DNA from: Augochlora pura
Lineage: Eukaryota; Arthropoda; Insecta; Hymenoptera; Halictidae
Assembly (NCBI RefSeq): GCF_028453695.1
Contig: NC_135774.1
Span: 1,302,001 to 1,366,000, forward strand
Length of the DNA stretch: 64,000 bases
Direction: 5' to 3'
The notes below the pieces were generated by a model, which was given only the letters and a program-made list of their open reading frames with translations, made no database searches and was not told the DNA's origin. A program made the position numbers and the translations under genes. This document shows, piece after piece, positions 19,512-32,756 of the stretch. How positions within the stretch are numbered: the stretch's first letter is position 1; each line of letters begins with the position of its first letter.

Positions 19512-22500
19512 ATTAACCGGCGATATGACGTTCGTCACGTAACACTACGGCGTACAATATGCACCGTACAAAGGGAACACGGCGCGACGAGCGATCGAGC
19601 ATGCTCATCGTTCGCGCTTCGATAAAGTGGGACTCGACGATCGTTACGTATGATTGTTCAACGTTAACATCGGCTAATATCTATGAAACGGGCCGTGGTA
19701 CGCGCGCGCCGCCGCCGCCCCCGATCACCGGGAAATATCGGGAGAACGATGTGTTAACTTGGCAAACTTTCCCGCGGCTCCTGTTTTCGATCAAGCCACC
19801 GTGGCCCCGCGGACGAACGCTTCGAATAGTTTCAGCTAATCTGCGGAAATTCATTGTATCGGTAAATTCTTTTTTACCATCGGCCGGGCGCGCCGAAAAA
19901 CAAGCGGTTTTTCGATCGCTTTATAAAACTGATGGAAGTTATTTAGATTCGTTCGGCTTCGTTTCCTACGTAATAAAAGGATTTTTATGCCGCGGGCCGG
20001 GCGCGCGCGGAATTTGTTCGCTTTTAACTGGCAATAAACTTCGATAACTAAACGACGAACGGTATTATAGAAAAATGCTGTGTACGAGTTTTATTTATAT
20101 TGTAGAAAATATGGAGGGGAATAGAGGCGACTAGTTTATTGGGTAATAAATTATTGGACCGTCTTTGCTGAGAAATAAATTAAGTTAGCATTTATTGTAT
20201 CAAAATTTTATTGATGATATTCTTCACTCCCTTTTGTGTACTAAATTATGTATAGTTTATTCCCTTGCCAGACAATCTCCTTCTAAAGAACTAAACTCTT
20301 GGAACATGACTAATTAAATTAAACAAAAAAACGTTTTAAAAATAGAGAAACGGTGAACTGTAGCAAATACTAGATTTTCGACGCTGTCTAATTATTTACG
20401 AAAAAGGAGGGCTAGAGGATCGACGAGAGGAGCACGTATGCAGAGAAATAATCGCCGTTATCGAACGTGGTCCAATCAACTCGTGAAATGAATTCGACGA
20501 CACAATTAATGGGGCGAGATGTAACCAGAGGCTATATCCACGGCAAACGTCATACACAGAATCTCGTTCCGGGGACCTCCATTTTTAATGTGAAACTAAT
20601 GGAAATCGAGTGCCCGACGAGCTCGTTTCCCTCGGATCGCGAATTAACGTTTTATTTAGCCTATGAATAGCCTTCTCAATCAAATCTTTTCGGCAGAATT
20701 TCTTCCTCAGTATCCATCCGTATAATTTTTCTCAAAGTATAAACAGAATTCTAGAAGATTAAACAATTTTTCGCAAGCAAAAGTTCGTCCAAGTACGAGA
20801 GAAGATTTCTATTATTAATCGATCTAAATTCTTCGAAATGTTCAAAAGAAGTTGAAAATTCGTATATTAAACAGTTTTATCAAATGTTGTTATCCAATCG
20901 TGGAAATCGTAGCAAACCACTCTCTTTATCGCCGCGAAACGATTTAGATCGCTCGATCCGCGAAACGCGTACAGTTCGCTTTTTGCTCGGACTGTAAACG
21001 CGTGCATTGAAACGCGGCTCCATTGCGAGCGGGGTGGTTCGCGCTCGTTAGAGCACGCCGATGAGAAATCCCCGTCTATTAATCGGCTGGTTAATCAGAA
21101 AACGCGAGCGCCGCAGCCTAAATGACCAGAAATAAACATCCCTGGCTTCCGGTCGGCGCCGTTTCCACGCGGAACGCCGGCGACGACGCCGGAATCATTT
21201 GCGACTATACAAACACGAGACGGCGGGGATAATTAACAGTAGAAAGTTGTTTCGTTGTTGAATAAGCGGTCGCGGCGCGAGCGTGCGCGCGATGATTTGT
21301 ATCAGGGAAAGTTGCGCGCGCGCGGCATTTCCAGAAACGCGGATGGATCCTTGAACTTAAAACATCGGTTTCCGCGGCGTAGGTGAAACGAGGGGGTGAG
21401 AACGAGGGCCGATCGGAGGCACGACCGCGCTCTGACATTTATTGTCGGCGCGAGCCCGATCGGCATTTGAACGGCGACTCAACGGGGGAAGATCGATTGA
21501 CACGGTTCACGGATCGCGGATTACCCGATCGTTTCGCAACCTTTCGCCGCGGCTGCCGTGATTCCGCCTCCTCGATTCGCGCGATCGATGTACCAATTAC
21601 GGACGACGTTGTACCCGGTTTTTGCTAATCACAATGTTTCTTATTATTCATGGCTTGTACGAGCAATCACCGAGCAAAACGAGGCGCGCCGATCGCGAGG
21701 CATCCAGCCCGAGTGTCGAGAACTAATTGCGATGAGAAGTATCGTCGCTGTCAAAACTTTGAATTTTCCATCGTGAAATTATTATAATTACACGCGCTTC
21801 TACTTTGGCCAACAAAATTCGCTGTTATCAGAAAACAACGCTTCGCGCAAAAGAGAAACACAAGAACGATACAAGAAAGATCGGTAAAATATTCGAATCC
21901 GATCGGAAGAATTTTAAATAATTAATATCATTGAAGGAACAAATTGTCAAGGAACATAATAGTTTAATCAGAAGCGCGATTAAACGCCGCGCACAATTTC
22001 GGCGAAGACGGAGGAATTAAATAGCGTAGAGACCCGCAACAAAAACATTTATGTGTTCCGCTCGCTCGCGAATCACCCGGTATATTCCGAACAAGGCCGG
22101 TGAATCGAGAGAAGATAAGAGGCGGAAGTGTTCGCAAGAAGTACGCGTTCCCATAGAATTAAATCGCTTAAGAGCATCTCCGCAAAGACAAAGTAATTAA
22201 CCCCTCGGTGCTTTAATTCAATTTCAAAGGATTCCGCTGGAATTCGGAAAACAGAGACACGCCGACAATGGGGGAGGACGGTTATTTAATTATTCGAGGG
22301 GCCGCTCTTTTACAATATTATAAAAAGACCGTTCCGCGAGCAGAATGTTATTTATCAACGAGTGTTCTACTTTCTGCTCTAATTAAATTTTACAAGATCC
22401 GCTTGGAATTCGGGGGAGGTGGAACGCGCCGCAGAAAATATTATTTAATCTGTGGAAAAGGTAATGCGCGATGCTGGTGAAATATACGCCGAAATATACG

Positions 22501-24411
22501 GTATTTGTTGAATTAATTTAAAATTCTTAGTTTCTTGCGAGGGATACTGGAATATTAAAAATGGCTCCATTTTCCTATTCAAAGCTCCATTTTCCAGAAA
22601 TAATTCCTAATTAATTGAAGATTTTATCCACCCAAATTTTAAGGCTTTTGGAGGTAAATTTAAACAATTAGGAATAATTTACCCCTTGATGAAGGCATCA
22701 AGAGAATTGTTCATCCACAAATAATTTCTTATTTCTCACTTTCGAAATATAAAATATAAAGGTGCCAATTAAGGAAAACCTGAACGTTTTCAAATTTATT
22801 TACACATTCGCGGACGATTGAAAAATGTCACCGCTTCCCCGGTATTACGTCGAGGCCTGTAATAAAGCGAGGCAACAGTCGTGGAAAATAGATCGCGACC
22901 GAGAGCGGTCGTATCACGGATTCGCGATCGCCGCGCTCCGGTGCGTCGCGCGCCGTGAAGGGTTAATGATACCGGTCGGATCTCGATAATGCGGCGACCG
23001 CGGCGGGGCTTATCGAGTGTCCCGAATAAAAGATCCGCTTCCAATTAGCCCGGTCCGCGGACCGTGTCAACTTTCAATAACGTCGTCCTGCCGCCACCGA
23101 CTCGTCCGAATCCATTTTTCAGTGTTCCGTGGCCGATGATCGATGGCCGCTTGTCCCACCCACGTGCACGAACGACGACGACGTTCCGGCTGCGATGCTA
23201 TCGCGGCCATTATCTACGGAGAAAAGTAAACGGAACCGACTGATAATAACGCGCCGGCAATTATCGCCGAGCGGACAATAGGGGCGCGAGAGCGGGCGAC
23301 GTCGCGTGCGCGCCGATTCAAAATTCAAACTTCCGGAACGCGAGCGCGAGTGACAGGTGTATGGGGAATCTCTCGCACGGAGAGACACGGAGAATCGCGG
23401 GGATTCGGGTGGGGGGAGAGAGGCGAGGAGAAGGCGAGAGGAAGACGAAGAGAAGGCGAGAGAGGCGTCAAAAGACCGGAGCAGCGAATTCGCATTCCAT
23501 CTGCGTTTCTCGTTCCCTCCTTCTATCCGAACACGGCGAGTTTTCTCGTCGTAACAGCCGCGCGGTCCCGACGGGGAAACGGTTTTAATTGGGTCCCGAG
23601 CACGCGCGAATCCTAAGCTGGATGTCTGCAATTTCGACCGCGGAGAACCTTCTTCTTTCCGGGCGCCGCGAAAGGCTGTTTCGTTGCATAATTTTGAAAT
23701 TCCTTCGCGCCTCCCCACACGCGACGTGGTGTGACAATGAGCTAGAAGGCGAAGAAGGAATCGTTGGTTGCTGTGACTCTCTCCTTCTCTCGGAAATGCC
23801 ACGGATAACGTATTCCACTGATGAATAATATTCACCGATGAATAGGCTCTTTAAGATGTTAATAGGATGACCGAGGACACCGGATGTCCACTGCATTCTT
23901 CCAAATAAAATTTATGATGTATTAGCTAATATAATTTCGCTATTAGACTCTATGCAGGTGCTGCATGCTTATTCAATGAATAGCTGTCGATTCTTTTCAT
24001 TTTAACTGCGAGCTTAGCTGTAACTTTCATTCTCTCTTCGTGATTTATTACATAAGTAAGTAAATGGTGAAAAATAAATTGAAAGAACGAATCGGCGGAA
24101 GAAACAGCGAGGCCGCTTTCGATTCGAACGGCAGGGGATGCACGGAGCGACATTACCGAGAATAATGCACGGCTGGCCGATATTAGACGGGGCCTGATAA
24201 CGACCCGGCACAGCATCGAATTCAATTACGCAAACGGAATCTGATACGACGATAAGACGCGCCGAGCCGAATTCGAGCGACTATTTTCCGATGGCCGAAC
24301 GGCGCCGAGCCGGCGTTCCGCATGATAATTGGTTTCTCCTAGCTTCCTGCCCCGGATTTCGCATTTCGCTGATCGTCTTAACAGCAGCCACTTGCGCCAG
24401 CCAACGACGAC
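19512..24411. other. Long non-coding stretch, no gene supported
   Basis: It contains frames of 162 codons (plus, 19,559-20,047) and 238 codons (minus, 23,119-23,835). Both lie in GC-rich DNA, have no recognisable domain, and overlap other frames. AT-rich, apparently unique DNA lies at 20,060-20,400, 20,690-20,900 and 22,490-22,800. An imperfect inverted repeat, AATTCCTAATT against AATTAGGAATAATT, lies at about 22,601-22,680. No tRNA, promoter or transposon end was recognised. Confidence 0.4.
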
Positions 24412-24442
24412 GAGGACGACGACGACGACGACGACGACGAGG
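24412..24442. repeat. (GAC)n trinucleotide repeat
   Basis: About ten near-perfect GAC units. No coding frame around them is convincing. Confidence 0.93.
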
Positions 24443-24890
24443 CTCCGCTGAATTAAGAGCATCGATTAACCTGATTAATTAGCATTACCGTATGGCCCCG
24501 GTCGCGTCGTACCGCCGCGAGAGACAAGCAGCCGTGGCAGACCCCCGTACAAGGCGGCGTCTCACCTGAATAGAAATTGTCGCCCGCGGTGCGAACAACC
24601 GTTCGCGGAATCGACGATTTTCTCAGAAGATAAAACGAGGAAGAAGAACCCGGTTACGACGCTAAGCGGCCGGAAGGAAGCCCGGGGAAAAAGGAAGAGT
24701 TTAACGCCTTCGCCTTTCCGCGAACTTCAAACTCATTTTCATCGTCGACGCTCGGCGAACGCGCGGATTCTCCTCGCGGATTCCGTTTGTTTCTTTCGTG
24801 GGAAACGCGGCGGCTAAAACCTACACTTTGTGCGGTGTCTTGTAATTTTATTAGAATTCGTAATATCAATATTCTTTATTATTCTTCTTG
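24443..24890. other. Non-coding stretch
   Basis: No gene recognised. CpG-rich up to 24,820, then AT-rich leading into the compound microsatellite. Confidence 0.4.
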
Positions 24891-24996
24891 TATTGTATTG
24901 TATTGTATTGTATTGTAATGTATTGCTATTGCTATTGCTATTGCTATTGCTATTGCTATTGCTATTGCTATACTATACTATACTATACTATACTAT
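24891..24996. repeat. Compound microsatellite (TATTG)n-(CTATTG)n-(TACTA)n
   Basis: Three related short-period arrays follow one another: a 5-bp TATTG array, a 6-bp CTATTG array of about seven copies, and a 5-bp TACTA array of about six copies. The shared words suggest stepwise derivation by slippage. The 90-codon Leu-rich frame through it is a repeat artefact. Confidence 0.96.
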
Positions 24997-27440
24997 ATTG
25001 TGTTATATTATATTAGAGATTATTTTCGATAACCCGTTCCCTGAAATTTGTCTCAGTGGATTATTTATTGTACTCGGAACTAGACGGCGCGCCGTGGTCT
25101 AACACGCGCGGGCCACCCCGCACTAATTTGCATTCGCAAAAGAAAGCGCCAGCCATTAAACCAATCTGCATAGAAGATCGGCTCACGCGCAACAATCATT
25201 ACAACGGCGGCAGCCATAAACCGATGATGATCTACGACCTCCCCGATTCCTTTCTTGCGCTGTCCCGGTTCACCATCGCCGAATAACCTCGAGTCACGCG
25301 ACTCGCTTTTCTCCGCGCGGAAAAGGAGAAATTTAATTAACCACGACCAACAGAGAGACAAAGAAATGTCTCGTCACGTAAGAGTGAAACTGTATTTCGT
25401 TACGACGCCGCGTGGCGAGCGCGCGAGCGCAAAATCTGCCCGTTTCCGTCTGGAAATATTACACGCCGGTCTTTGTACATTTAGGTATCGGCGGCGACAC
25501 TGTTTGAACAACTGCGGCCACGTTTCCGTTCGGCTCGCTATCAGTTAACGCGAGGCTAAACAGTACGAATTTGCATTAACAATCCGTGACGGCGCGCGTG
25601 ACGATCGAACGCAAACAATTTCGCGACGGACCGCGCGCGCATACCGACTCCGCGCCGAACGCTTTAATCATCTAATTAAGTTCTCGTTTCGGAAATTCTG
25701 TAATCGACCGACATTTTAATTTCAATGTTTCGCTTCGTTCGCGCGCGCGCGCGCGATCAGATAATTTATTCCAATTTATCGTATTACGCTGTGCATTCGT
25801 CGCGGAGTTGGACGAAATTGGTCGTACCAGCGAATCGATGTACAGGGAGTTTCAAAAGTCGATATTTGAGAATGAGAGCTTTTCTAAGGTTATTTAAAGT
25901 AATTTTATCCTTTGTAGAAATTTCATCTATAATTTGTGTTTAATATGGATTTATTATTTATTTAACATATCGAGATCTATGTAGATGTTTACAGCGAAGC
26001 AAAACGAGCCGATAATTAATAAATACAATAATTAATCTGTCGCAACGCCGTGTCTTCGGTTGATGGAAGACCGACCTACCATTCGAAGAAATAATTGCAC
26101 AGAAATTAAAGGGGACAAAGAGATCGAAGAGAGAACGCGGACTCGAAACGAAAATAATAGTGAATAGAAGGGATATCCGAGGATGGATTTCCGCTCGAGG
26201 AGAGACGACCCACAAACGGAGAGAGGTCTGGTTCTTTGACGCGCGGGTCCGGAGAAAATGGCGGCGACCTGACGCGCTCGAATCAATCGCGGGAGACTGA
26301 TAGCTTTCGAAACGGTTAACGCTCGTCTACCGTGCAATGACAAAAGTTTAACGGCTCGGAATCGAATTCGACCGAGAAAACACCCTTCCGGGTGAACGAC
26401 GGACGGGGGAAAAGGGAAGAAAAAATATAGGGGGCGCGACCGGGGCTGCAGAGGGAAAATTGGATTTCGCGTGTCGGAGTAAGTACGAACAACAACGTCT
26501 ACGACGAACGAACTGCTTCATTCGATCGAGTCTTCCCACCGTTCCGAGGAACGGAAGCAATTCCCACGCAATTTTTCATGATCCCGTGAAAATCGGTTAA
26601 ATAACGCTTCGAACTATTTTTTCGATTTTCGCCTCGGTGCTCACTGTGCCATTGTTATATAAATAAATTTATAAATTTTTATTGCGGTCACTGTATAAAA
26701 TATAAAAAGACTCTTTTATTGTCTCATAAAGAGGATTTTCCCTGTAAACTATTTTTCTTCTACAAATAAATATTTTTAGCCAAAGTCGTTTCGCACAACG
26801 TCGACACAGACAATTTTAATGAAAAATAAACAGAGTTAATTTCTCGCCAGTTCTCCTCTTCCGCGTGCATAAAATCTCGATTAAAGCGACGATAAACTCT
26901 CCGGCAAATGAGAAATCAAATACACCCTTCGGTCTGCAGAGGAAATAATTAACTGTTCGGCAAAAAAAAGAGAGAGAGAGAGAGAGGCGTGATTATTCAA
27001 ACGACGCATCACTTTCGGATTAAACTTCCGGCCCCGTTATCTACGAAATTGAAAAAGTTCCCCCGGCGAAAATACAAAGGAAAAGAATACGGCCGGGGGT
27101 AGCCGACTGTGCACGCATCCAGCCTCGGAATTAATTGCGCGTCAATTAGGCGTACACAGCTGCAGAAAATCGAGGCTCGGCCATTAAGTCGGCTACCAAG
27201 TTCATCGTATAAAGTACCACGTACGTATGCTGGAACGAGCTAATTTTCACCGGCCTCTCCCCCCCCCTCCCCTACGTCGTCCTTTCTCTCTGTCTCCATT
27301 CGAGTACGACCACGCTAGTTCCTGGCTTTGAGCTCCCCGGCACCCAGGGAAGTCAATGTTTCATTAACTTATTCCGCGACTCCGTTCCCTGTTCCATTCG
27401 ATTCGTTCTTCCTCCGATTGACTTCGATGGATTTTGCTCA
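24997..27440. other. Non-coding stretch, no gene seen
   Basis: GC-rich and AT-rich DNA alternate. There is a (CG)n run at about 25,740-25,755 and a GA run at about 26,970-26,986. Frames up to 103 codons overlap and are without recognisable domains. No tRNA or element ends found. Confidence 0.4.
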
Positions 27441-27674
27441 TTAACACTAGATTTACGGAATCCGTCAAAACGACGGGTCACTGATTTGTTAACGTGCTAT
27501 AATTCTAAACTCTTATAATTTTAAAGATACATTTATTGCTTATTTATCGATTATATTTACTATAATTATTTATACTTATTTATTTATCGATTACATTAAC
27601 GATTGGAATAAATTGTTACTTTCATAAACAAATATAAAACGGCTGCTTTTATTACTCCGTAAACCTAGTGTTAA
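27441..27674. mobile_element. TTAA-flanked short element, family D
   Basis: The 234-bp segment begins TTAA-CACTAGATTTACGGA and ends TCCGTAAACCTAGTG-TTAA. This is a 15-bp terminal inverted repeat with one mismatch and intact TTAA on both sides. The interior is AT-rich, with a repeated TTATTTATCGATTA motif, and has no coding capacity. Its right part is shared with the fragment at 18,777. TTAA target duplications support a piggyBac-type mobiliser, although the termini start CAC and not CCC. Confidence 0.88.
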
Positions 27675-27868
27675 CTGCTGCGTTGGCATCATCGAAGTCA
27701 AATCAGAGAAGTATTTATAAGACGGTCAGAAAAATTATTGTATATTACTCTATTCGGATTTAATTTGTTTTATTTCCTTATTTCGTTTCAGCTATTTTAT
27801 TCTATTATATTTTATATTATATTTTCTTGTCCTTGGAAAGAAACCAATAAAATTCCTCGCTATTATAT

Positions 27869-28074
27869 TTAAGCTCTTAGGCACGGCCCGCCATTATAGT
27901 GGCTTTCGTTTTATTAATTGTTTTATTAATTATTAATTATGCATAGCTAATATTATATATAGTATATATAGCTAATATTATATGTAACTACGCCTTAAAA
28001 TATATATATTAAGAAAAATGGTAATTTAATTATGAAAAACTATATTTGCGCAAAATCCGTGCCTAAGAGGTTAA
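27869..28074. mobile_element. TTAA-flanked short element with AT-rich core
   Basis: The 206-bp segment begins TTAA-GCTCTTAGGCACGG and ends CCGTGCCTAAGAGG-TTAA. The inverted repeat CTCTTAGGCACGG is a perfect 13 bp, offset by one base from each TTAA (G on the left, G on the right). The core is almost pure A/T with TATATA and AATTATTAATTA repeats, except for a short GCCCGCC at the left. Non-coding. No other copy was seen in the window. Confidence 0.85.
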
Positions 28075-29009
28075 TACAGTTACTATACAGAAATAGAAAA
28101 TTTATACCGGTCACACGAATTAAAAAAGATTTAATTACGGTATTAAAACCGTGCCGCCGAATAGAGAAATAGAATTCGTTCCAAACGCAAGTTCGTTCGT
28201 CCTGCACCCGTCCGTTTTATCGCACCGCCCACACTGTTCGCGAGATAATGCTGTCCTCGCTAGCATAACAGAAATTAATCTCCGAAAATAACGGAACGAC
28301 ACGGCTCGAACGCGACCGATAAGAAGAGCGACCGTCACAGGTTCCTCATAGCGCGGCGAGAGCGAACAGTTTTCGAATCGTTGTCCCGGTAGATTTTTCG
28401 GTGAAGAGACACGAGTGGTGCGCGTCAATCGAGAAACGAGGCCAATTCTCTCTCCCCCCTCCCCTCCCCACGCGCGCGCTATGATGAATTGAGCGGAAAA
28501 TCGGTAAAACAAAACGCCGGTAAATCGTGGAACAAGCGCGCGGCCGCGGAGACCCAGAAAAAAAACCCGGATGGAAATCATAGCGATTGTCGTGCTCGAA
28601 GCGCGCGCGCGCGCGGGGGCTGTACAAAAGATCTCTCGCCTTCGGGCGACCCATCAATCGGATCCCCGTCCGGCCCGAGAGCAGCGGCACTATTTTCGGG
28701 CACCTCTTAACGCGATTAGCTGTCGCGAGATCGAGGCCTGTCGTTCGCGCGTCGCGACAATGGAAAGTCTATCGGGGGAGGGGGGAGGGAGTCGGTGCCC
28801 ACGTGATCGCAATCTGCGGTGATAAATGACGTTATTAGAGCGTCCGACTCTCCGCAATTACAGCCGACTGCGGGTCGAACTGGCGCATCGGTAATTAGAA
28901 TGGGATTTTGTGCGCGCGCGGTGCTGCGCGACGTATCGTAGGATAGCGAAGCGGTTGACCGATAATAAGGATATTGGTAACGGGAAGCGGACAATGATCA
29001 TTAGAGACG
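28075..29009. other. Non-coding GC-rich stretch
   Basis: No gene recognised. There is a (CG)n run at about 28,600-28,615. Overlapping frames of up to 148 codons on both strands show no domain and are typical of stop-poor GC-rich DNA. Confidence 0.4.

Positions 29010-29042
<33 letters not shown>
29010..29042 (+). repeat. (GA)n microsatellite
   Basis: About 16 GA dinucleotides without interruption. Confidence 0.95.
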
Positions 29043-29044
<2 letters not shown>

Positions 29045-29380
29045 GCGCGGGTGAAGAGGTATCATGACTCCTACGTGCCGAGGGTTCGCCGACCTTTCCG
29101 GCGAAATCGCTCTCTTCGGCTCACGGAAAACGGACCGCTAAAAAACCTCTAATTGCGCCCCTATTAAAGGGTTACTTGCCGCGCCCCGGACCCGCGTCAA
29201 TGAAATTCTGAATACCTTCCGTCGGACAGGTTATTCGACGCGCAAGAAGCCGCCGATGAAAAACGTCGACGGGGGGGGACTCTGCTTTCGTCGGCGGGGA
29301 AACTCGGCAATAATTGGGAACTTCTTGCGACGAAACCGATCCGAAACCTTTCGCATATTTAACCCTCGAGCTGCTTCGGT
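29043..29380. other. Non-coding stretch
   Basis: No gene recognised. The last 20 bases, around AACCCTCGAGCTGC at 29,360, resemble a TTAA-type left end, but no partner was found. Confidence 0.35.
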
Positions 29381-29706
29381 GTGTCGTGATTTTTTTACTA
29401 GTGTTCTTGTACGAACGCGACTCGAGTCTATCGCTTTCGGTGCTGGGTTATGCGATAGATTATTATAGATACGATCTCTAAAATAAAAAAAATGTGTTTC
29501 TTTTCGAGATGATAATTTCTAATAATTGGATTATGTCTAATAATTATATCAGTGTCGTGATTTTTTTACTAGTGTTCTTGTACAAACGCGACTCGAGTCT
29601 ATCGCTTTCGGTGCTGGGTTATGCGATAGATGATTATAGATGCGATCTCTAAAATAAAAAAATGTATTTCTTTTTGAGATGATAATTTCTAACAATTGAA
29701 TTATGG
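29381..29706. repeat. Tandem duplication, 171-bp unit x~1.9
   Basis: Unit 1 is 29,381-29,551 and unit 2 is 29,552 to about 29,706. Both run GTGTCGTGATTTTTTTACTA, then GTGTTCTTGTAC, a GCGACTCGAGTCTATCGC block, a GTGCTGGGTTATGCGATAGA block, and AT-rich DNA ending CTAA(T/C)AATTG(G/A)ATTATG. I see only about a dozen differences, so the duplication is younger than the one at 5.0 kb. It contains the 10-bp palindrome GACTCGAGTC. Confidence 0.95.
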
Positions 29707-32702
29707 ATTTTAAGCATTTCTGACAAAAATCTGACGTCAGAATAAAAATATTAAAAAATAAATGGAACATCTGAACGTCTAATTGACTCTTGTACCTTAC
29801 AACGAAAGCGTATAACTTTTTAGATTGTATAAAAATCCACAGCTCAGTAATAATTCATATAATTGATATTTAATTAATTTCGTAAAGAATATCGTCTCGA
29901 AAATGATCTCAAATTACCAAAATCATTTTCCATAGATTTTAAAAAACAAAATGACCACAGCAAAGGAACACCTAACAAATTCCTCTCGTCTAATGCGATC
30001 CCTGTTCGCGTTGTTTAGGAAAACCCGTGACGGTAGAACAGTCCGCTTCATTACTCCGTGAAGGAAAACCGGATATTCAGGGATCGGATCGGATCGGATG
30101 GATTGCGGTGTATAGGTAATACATGATATTTCCACATACGAGAGAGGAGGAGCCTGCCTCCCGAATCAATTGGGTGTATCAAAAAGGGAATAGCAAAAGC
30201 TGGAGGAGCAGCCACTCGAAATCCCCGAGGCGGTTCTAATGGGTCCCCCTGGTAGAGGTTTCTCAGCCTTGTTTGGATCTCTCTCTCCCTCTCTCTCTCT
30301 CTCTCCGACATTTCCACCGCAACCGGTAAATCCTCGCGAACCAGGAGCATGTATACCTGTATCCCCCGTTCGGTTAACGCAGAACTTATACGGATACCTG
30401 TATTCAGACGGATGCTTTGCGCCGGGCACGCCGAGCGTGCACGCCGATACGAATTACACACGGGGTCTTGACATAACGCGCGCATGCTTGCGCCAAGCCC
30501 CCACCGAGTGAAAAAAGAAATAAATTGATTAGGGGGACTCGGGCCAGTTTTTGCTCGACCGGCCAAGCCGATGCACCGCTTATTACGGAAAGGGATGCGC
30601 GTACCTGCGGTCGGTTGTATAATCGCCATCACTTTCGACTATCATCTTCCCGGAACGTCGGCGATTCCTCCACTGAAAAAGAAATCTAACGCGCGATTTC
30701 CTTCTTACAGTAGGAATTCCCTCTTACAGGAAAGGGGAAAATCTGCTTTACAACCTGGCATTTACGCGCGTCGATAAAACATACGTACGGTTGACATTAA
30801 AGACGTCGCAAAAACAGACGTCGCGGCGATGAATAATCGATGAAACTTGAATTACTCTCGTAAACGCAATCGTTGGCGGCGTCTCGCCTTCCGCGACAAG
30901 GTGTCTCGGCGTTGAAATAATCGACGCGCCCGAACAAATTTAACATAAACGGAGGACATAATTGAGAGCACAGCTTTCGCATATTTTTATGCTTGAACGT
31001 TAATGCTGCTGCTGCATCCGCGGATATTTGTTTCCATCAGCTGGCCACGAATTAGTCCGTAATCCCCTCGCATGAAAGTTGCTAACTAGCATCATACCCT
31101 TGATAAAGCCTTTTTAACGAGTTACTCGAGCGCCTTGCAACGAGAGGAATTAGGTACTCGGACGGACGCGAGCAACGCCGATGACGCTTACTCTCTTATT
31201 TCTACGTCACTGTAAATCACAACACGAGAGCCGTGACGCTATTTAAAGCGTTTTTATGCCAAATAGATGCCAGAGAAATCTTTTTAAATTAGTCAAGACA
31301 GAAATAAATTGCGACAGAAATAAGGTACAGAATATCGAAGGAAGAAGATTCCAAGTGACTGTTAATGTAATCCTAATTTGCATAATGGATACGAAATTAC
31401 GAGCGCGAAGACAGATACTGAAATAAATGCGGCTATCGATCGCCTCGACGTGTAGCGCAACGGAGGGCCGTCGCTTTGTGCAGTTGCAACGGAGAGTCGC
31501 GGATTAGATATACATCGCAACATTTTGCAAAACTTTCTAGCGCACGCGGTCTCGGGAAACCGAAGCGGCTCGAGTGCAACGCGACGATTAGGTGTGTTCG
31601 CTGTTTCCTATAACGCGACGCGGTTCATACGTCGAAGCCGAAATACTTCGTCGAGCTGTGCGAATGAAAACGCGACCGCGAATTGCAGCTTTCGTTTTCT
31701 GAAACGGATGTTACACTTCTCATGTAGATTTGTAGATTAACGACGATCGCGTAACTATAGATCGGTGTAGAGCACAATGTACAGCTACGACAGCGGCGAA
31801 CTCGACTTTTTCACCTGGCATGATCCGAGCCTATTTCGCGAGCTCGCGTTACGCTTCCCTAAGTGGGTTATCGACCGTATCGACTATAAAGATACTGTTT
31901 TCAACGTGCTTTAGCCAGCCAGCCCCCCCTCGACAATCTTTGTTCAAGCGTCAGCGTACGTTACCATTGCGCGGCCAATCAGACGCGAAGATTTCACTTC
32001 GCCGGTGTGTGTACGCCGATCTAAAAAGAACATCGTCGTACCGTGAACAACGCCGAGCCAATTTTCCGGAACGCGCGATCGAGTATTTTGAAATTCCATC
32101 GCTAATAAATCGCCGTGACTCACACGGCTGGCCAAAGATCATTTTTCTTTTACTTGTGAATCATCGACTTGCCTCAAGGATTCCCTCGTTTATTTTTTGT
32201 GAAGAAACATATTCGCTTCCTTGATGCAATCGCGATACGATAAAATAAAACACTCTTGCAATCTTCCAGATTCTAATCGACTAACGTCGAATTAATGCTT
32301 TAATATTGTTAGAGAAATGGTAGTTGCTCGTTAAAAGGGCAACAAAATCCATCCCGTCATATTTGAAGCGTGAAAGGGGATTCATTGGATTTCCGAAAAT
32401 ATTTAAGCGAGAATTATTTTGCTCGGCGAATATGTTAATAGCAGCAATCAGAGTTCATTCAGGGCCCCGTTGCCGTAAAATGGTCGGGAAAAATGCGGCT
32501 GCGCGTACGAGATCCGTTCGTAAAGCAACCCACATTCACGGAATTAAACGCGTGGCATTCGTCGCACTCGATCTCGTATTTACAGCGATAAATTCGATAG
32601 ATTCGGAAATGAAAACCGGACGACGCGATCCGGCACGCGAGAAATTTCGTACAACGAAACGAGCCGAGGGTGGCAACTACCCCGAACCAACAATATCTGT
32701 AT
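29707..32702. other. Non-coding stretch, no gene supported
   Basis: It includes (GGATC)n-like GGATCGGATCGGATCGGAT at about 30,081-30,099, a CT microsatellite at 30,281-30,304 and GCTGCTGCTGC at 31,003-31,013. Frames of 193 codons (minus, 30,051-30,632) and 186 codons (plus, 32,324-32,884) have no recognisable domain; the second one runs through the 18-bp array below. No tRNA seen. Confidence 0.4.
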
Positions 32703-32756
32703 TATTTCGATTTATAACGTTATTTCGATTTATTACGTTATTTCGATTTATTACAT
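32703..32756. repeat. 18-bp tandem repeat, 3 copies
   Basis: Three copies of TATTTCGATTTATTACGT-like units with one or two substitutions. In frame they would encode a six-residue repeat, but the host frame is not credible as a gene. Confidence 0.92.

Noticed and set aside
23119..23835. 238-codon minus-strand open frame, the longest without ambiguous bases
   Set aside because: It lies in CpG-rich DNA, is dominated by Arg and Ser, overlaps several frames on the other strand, and contains no motif or domain I recognise. Likely a chance frame.
30051..30632. 193-codon minus-strand frame
   Set aside because: It includes a GA-repeat-encoded Arg/Glu stretch and shows no recognisable domain.
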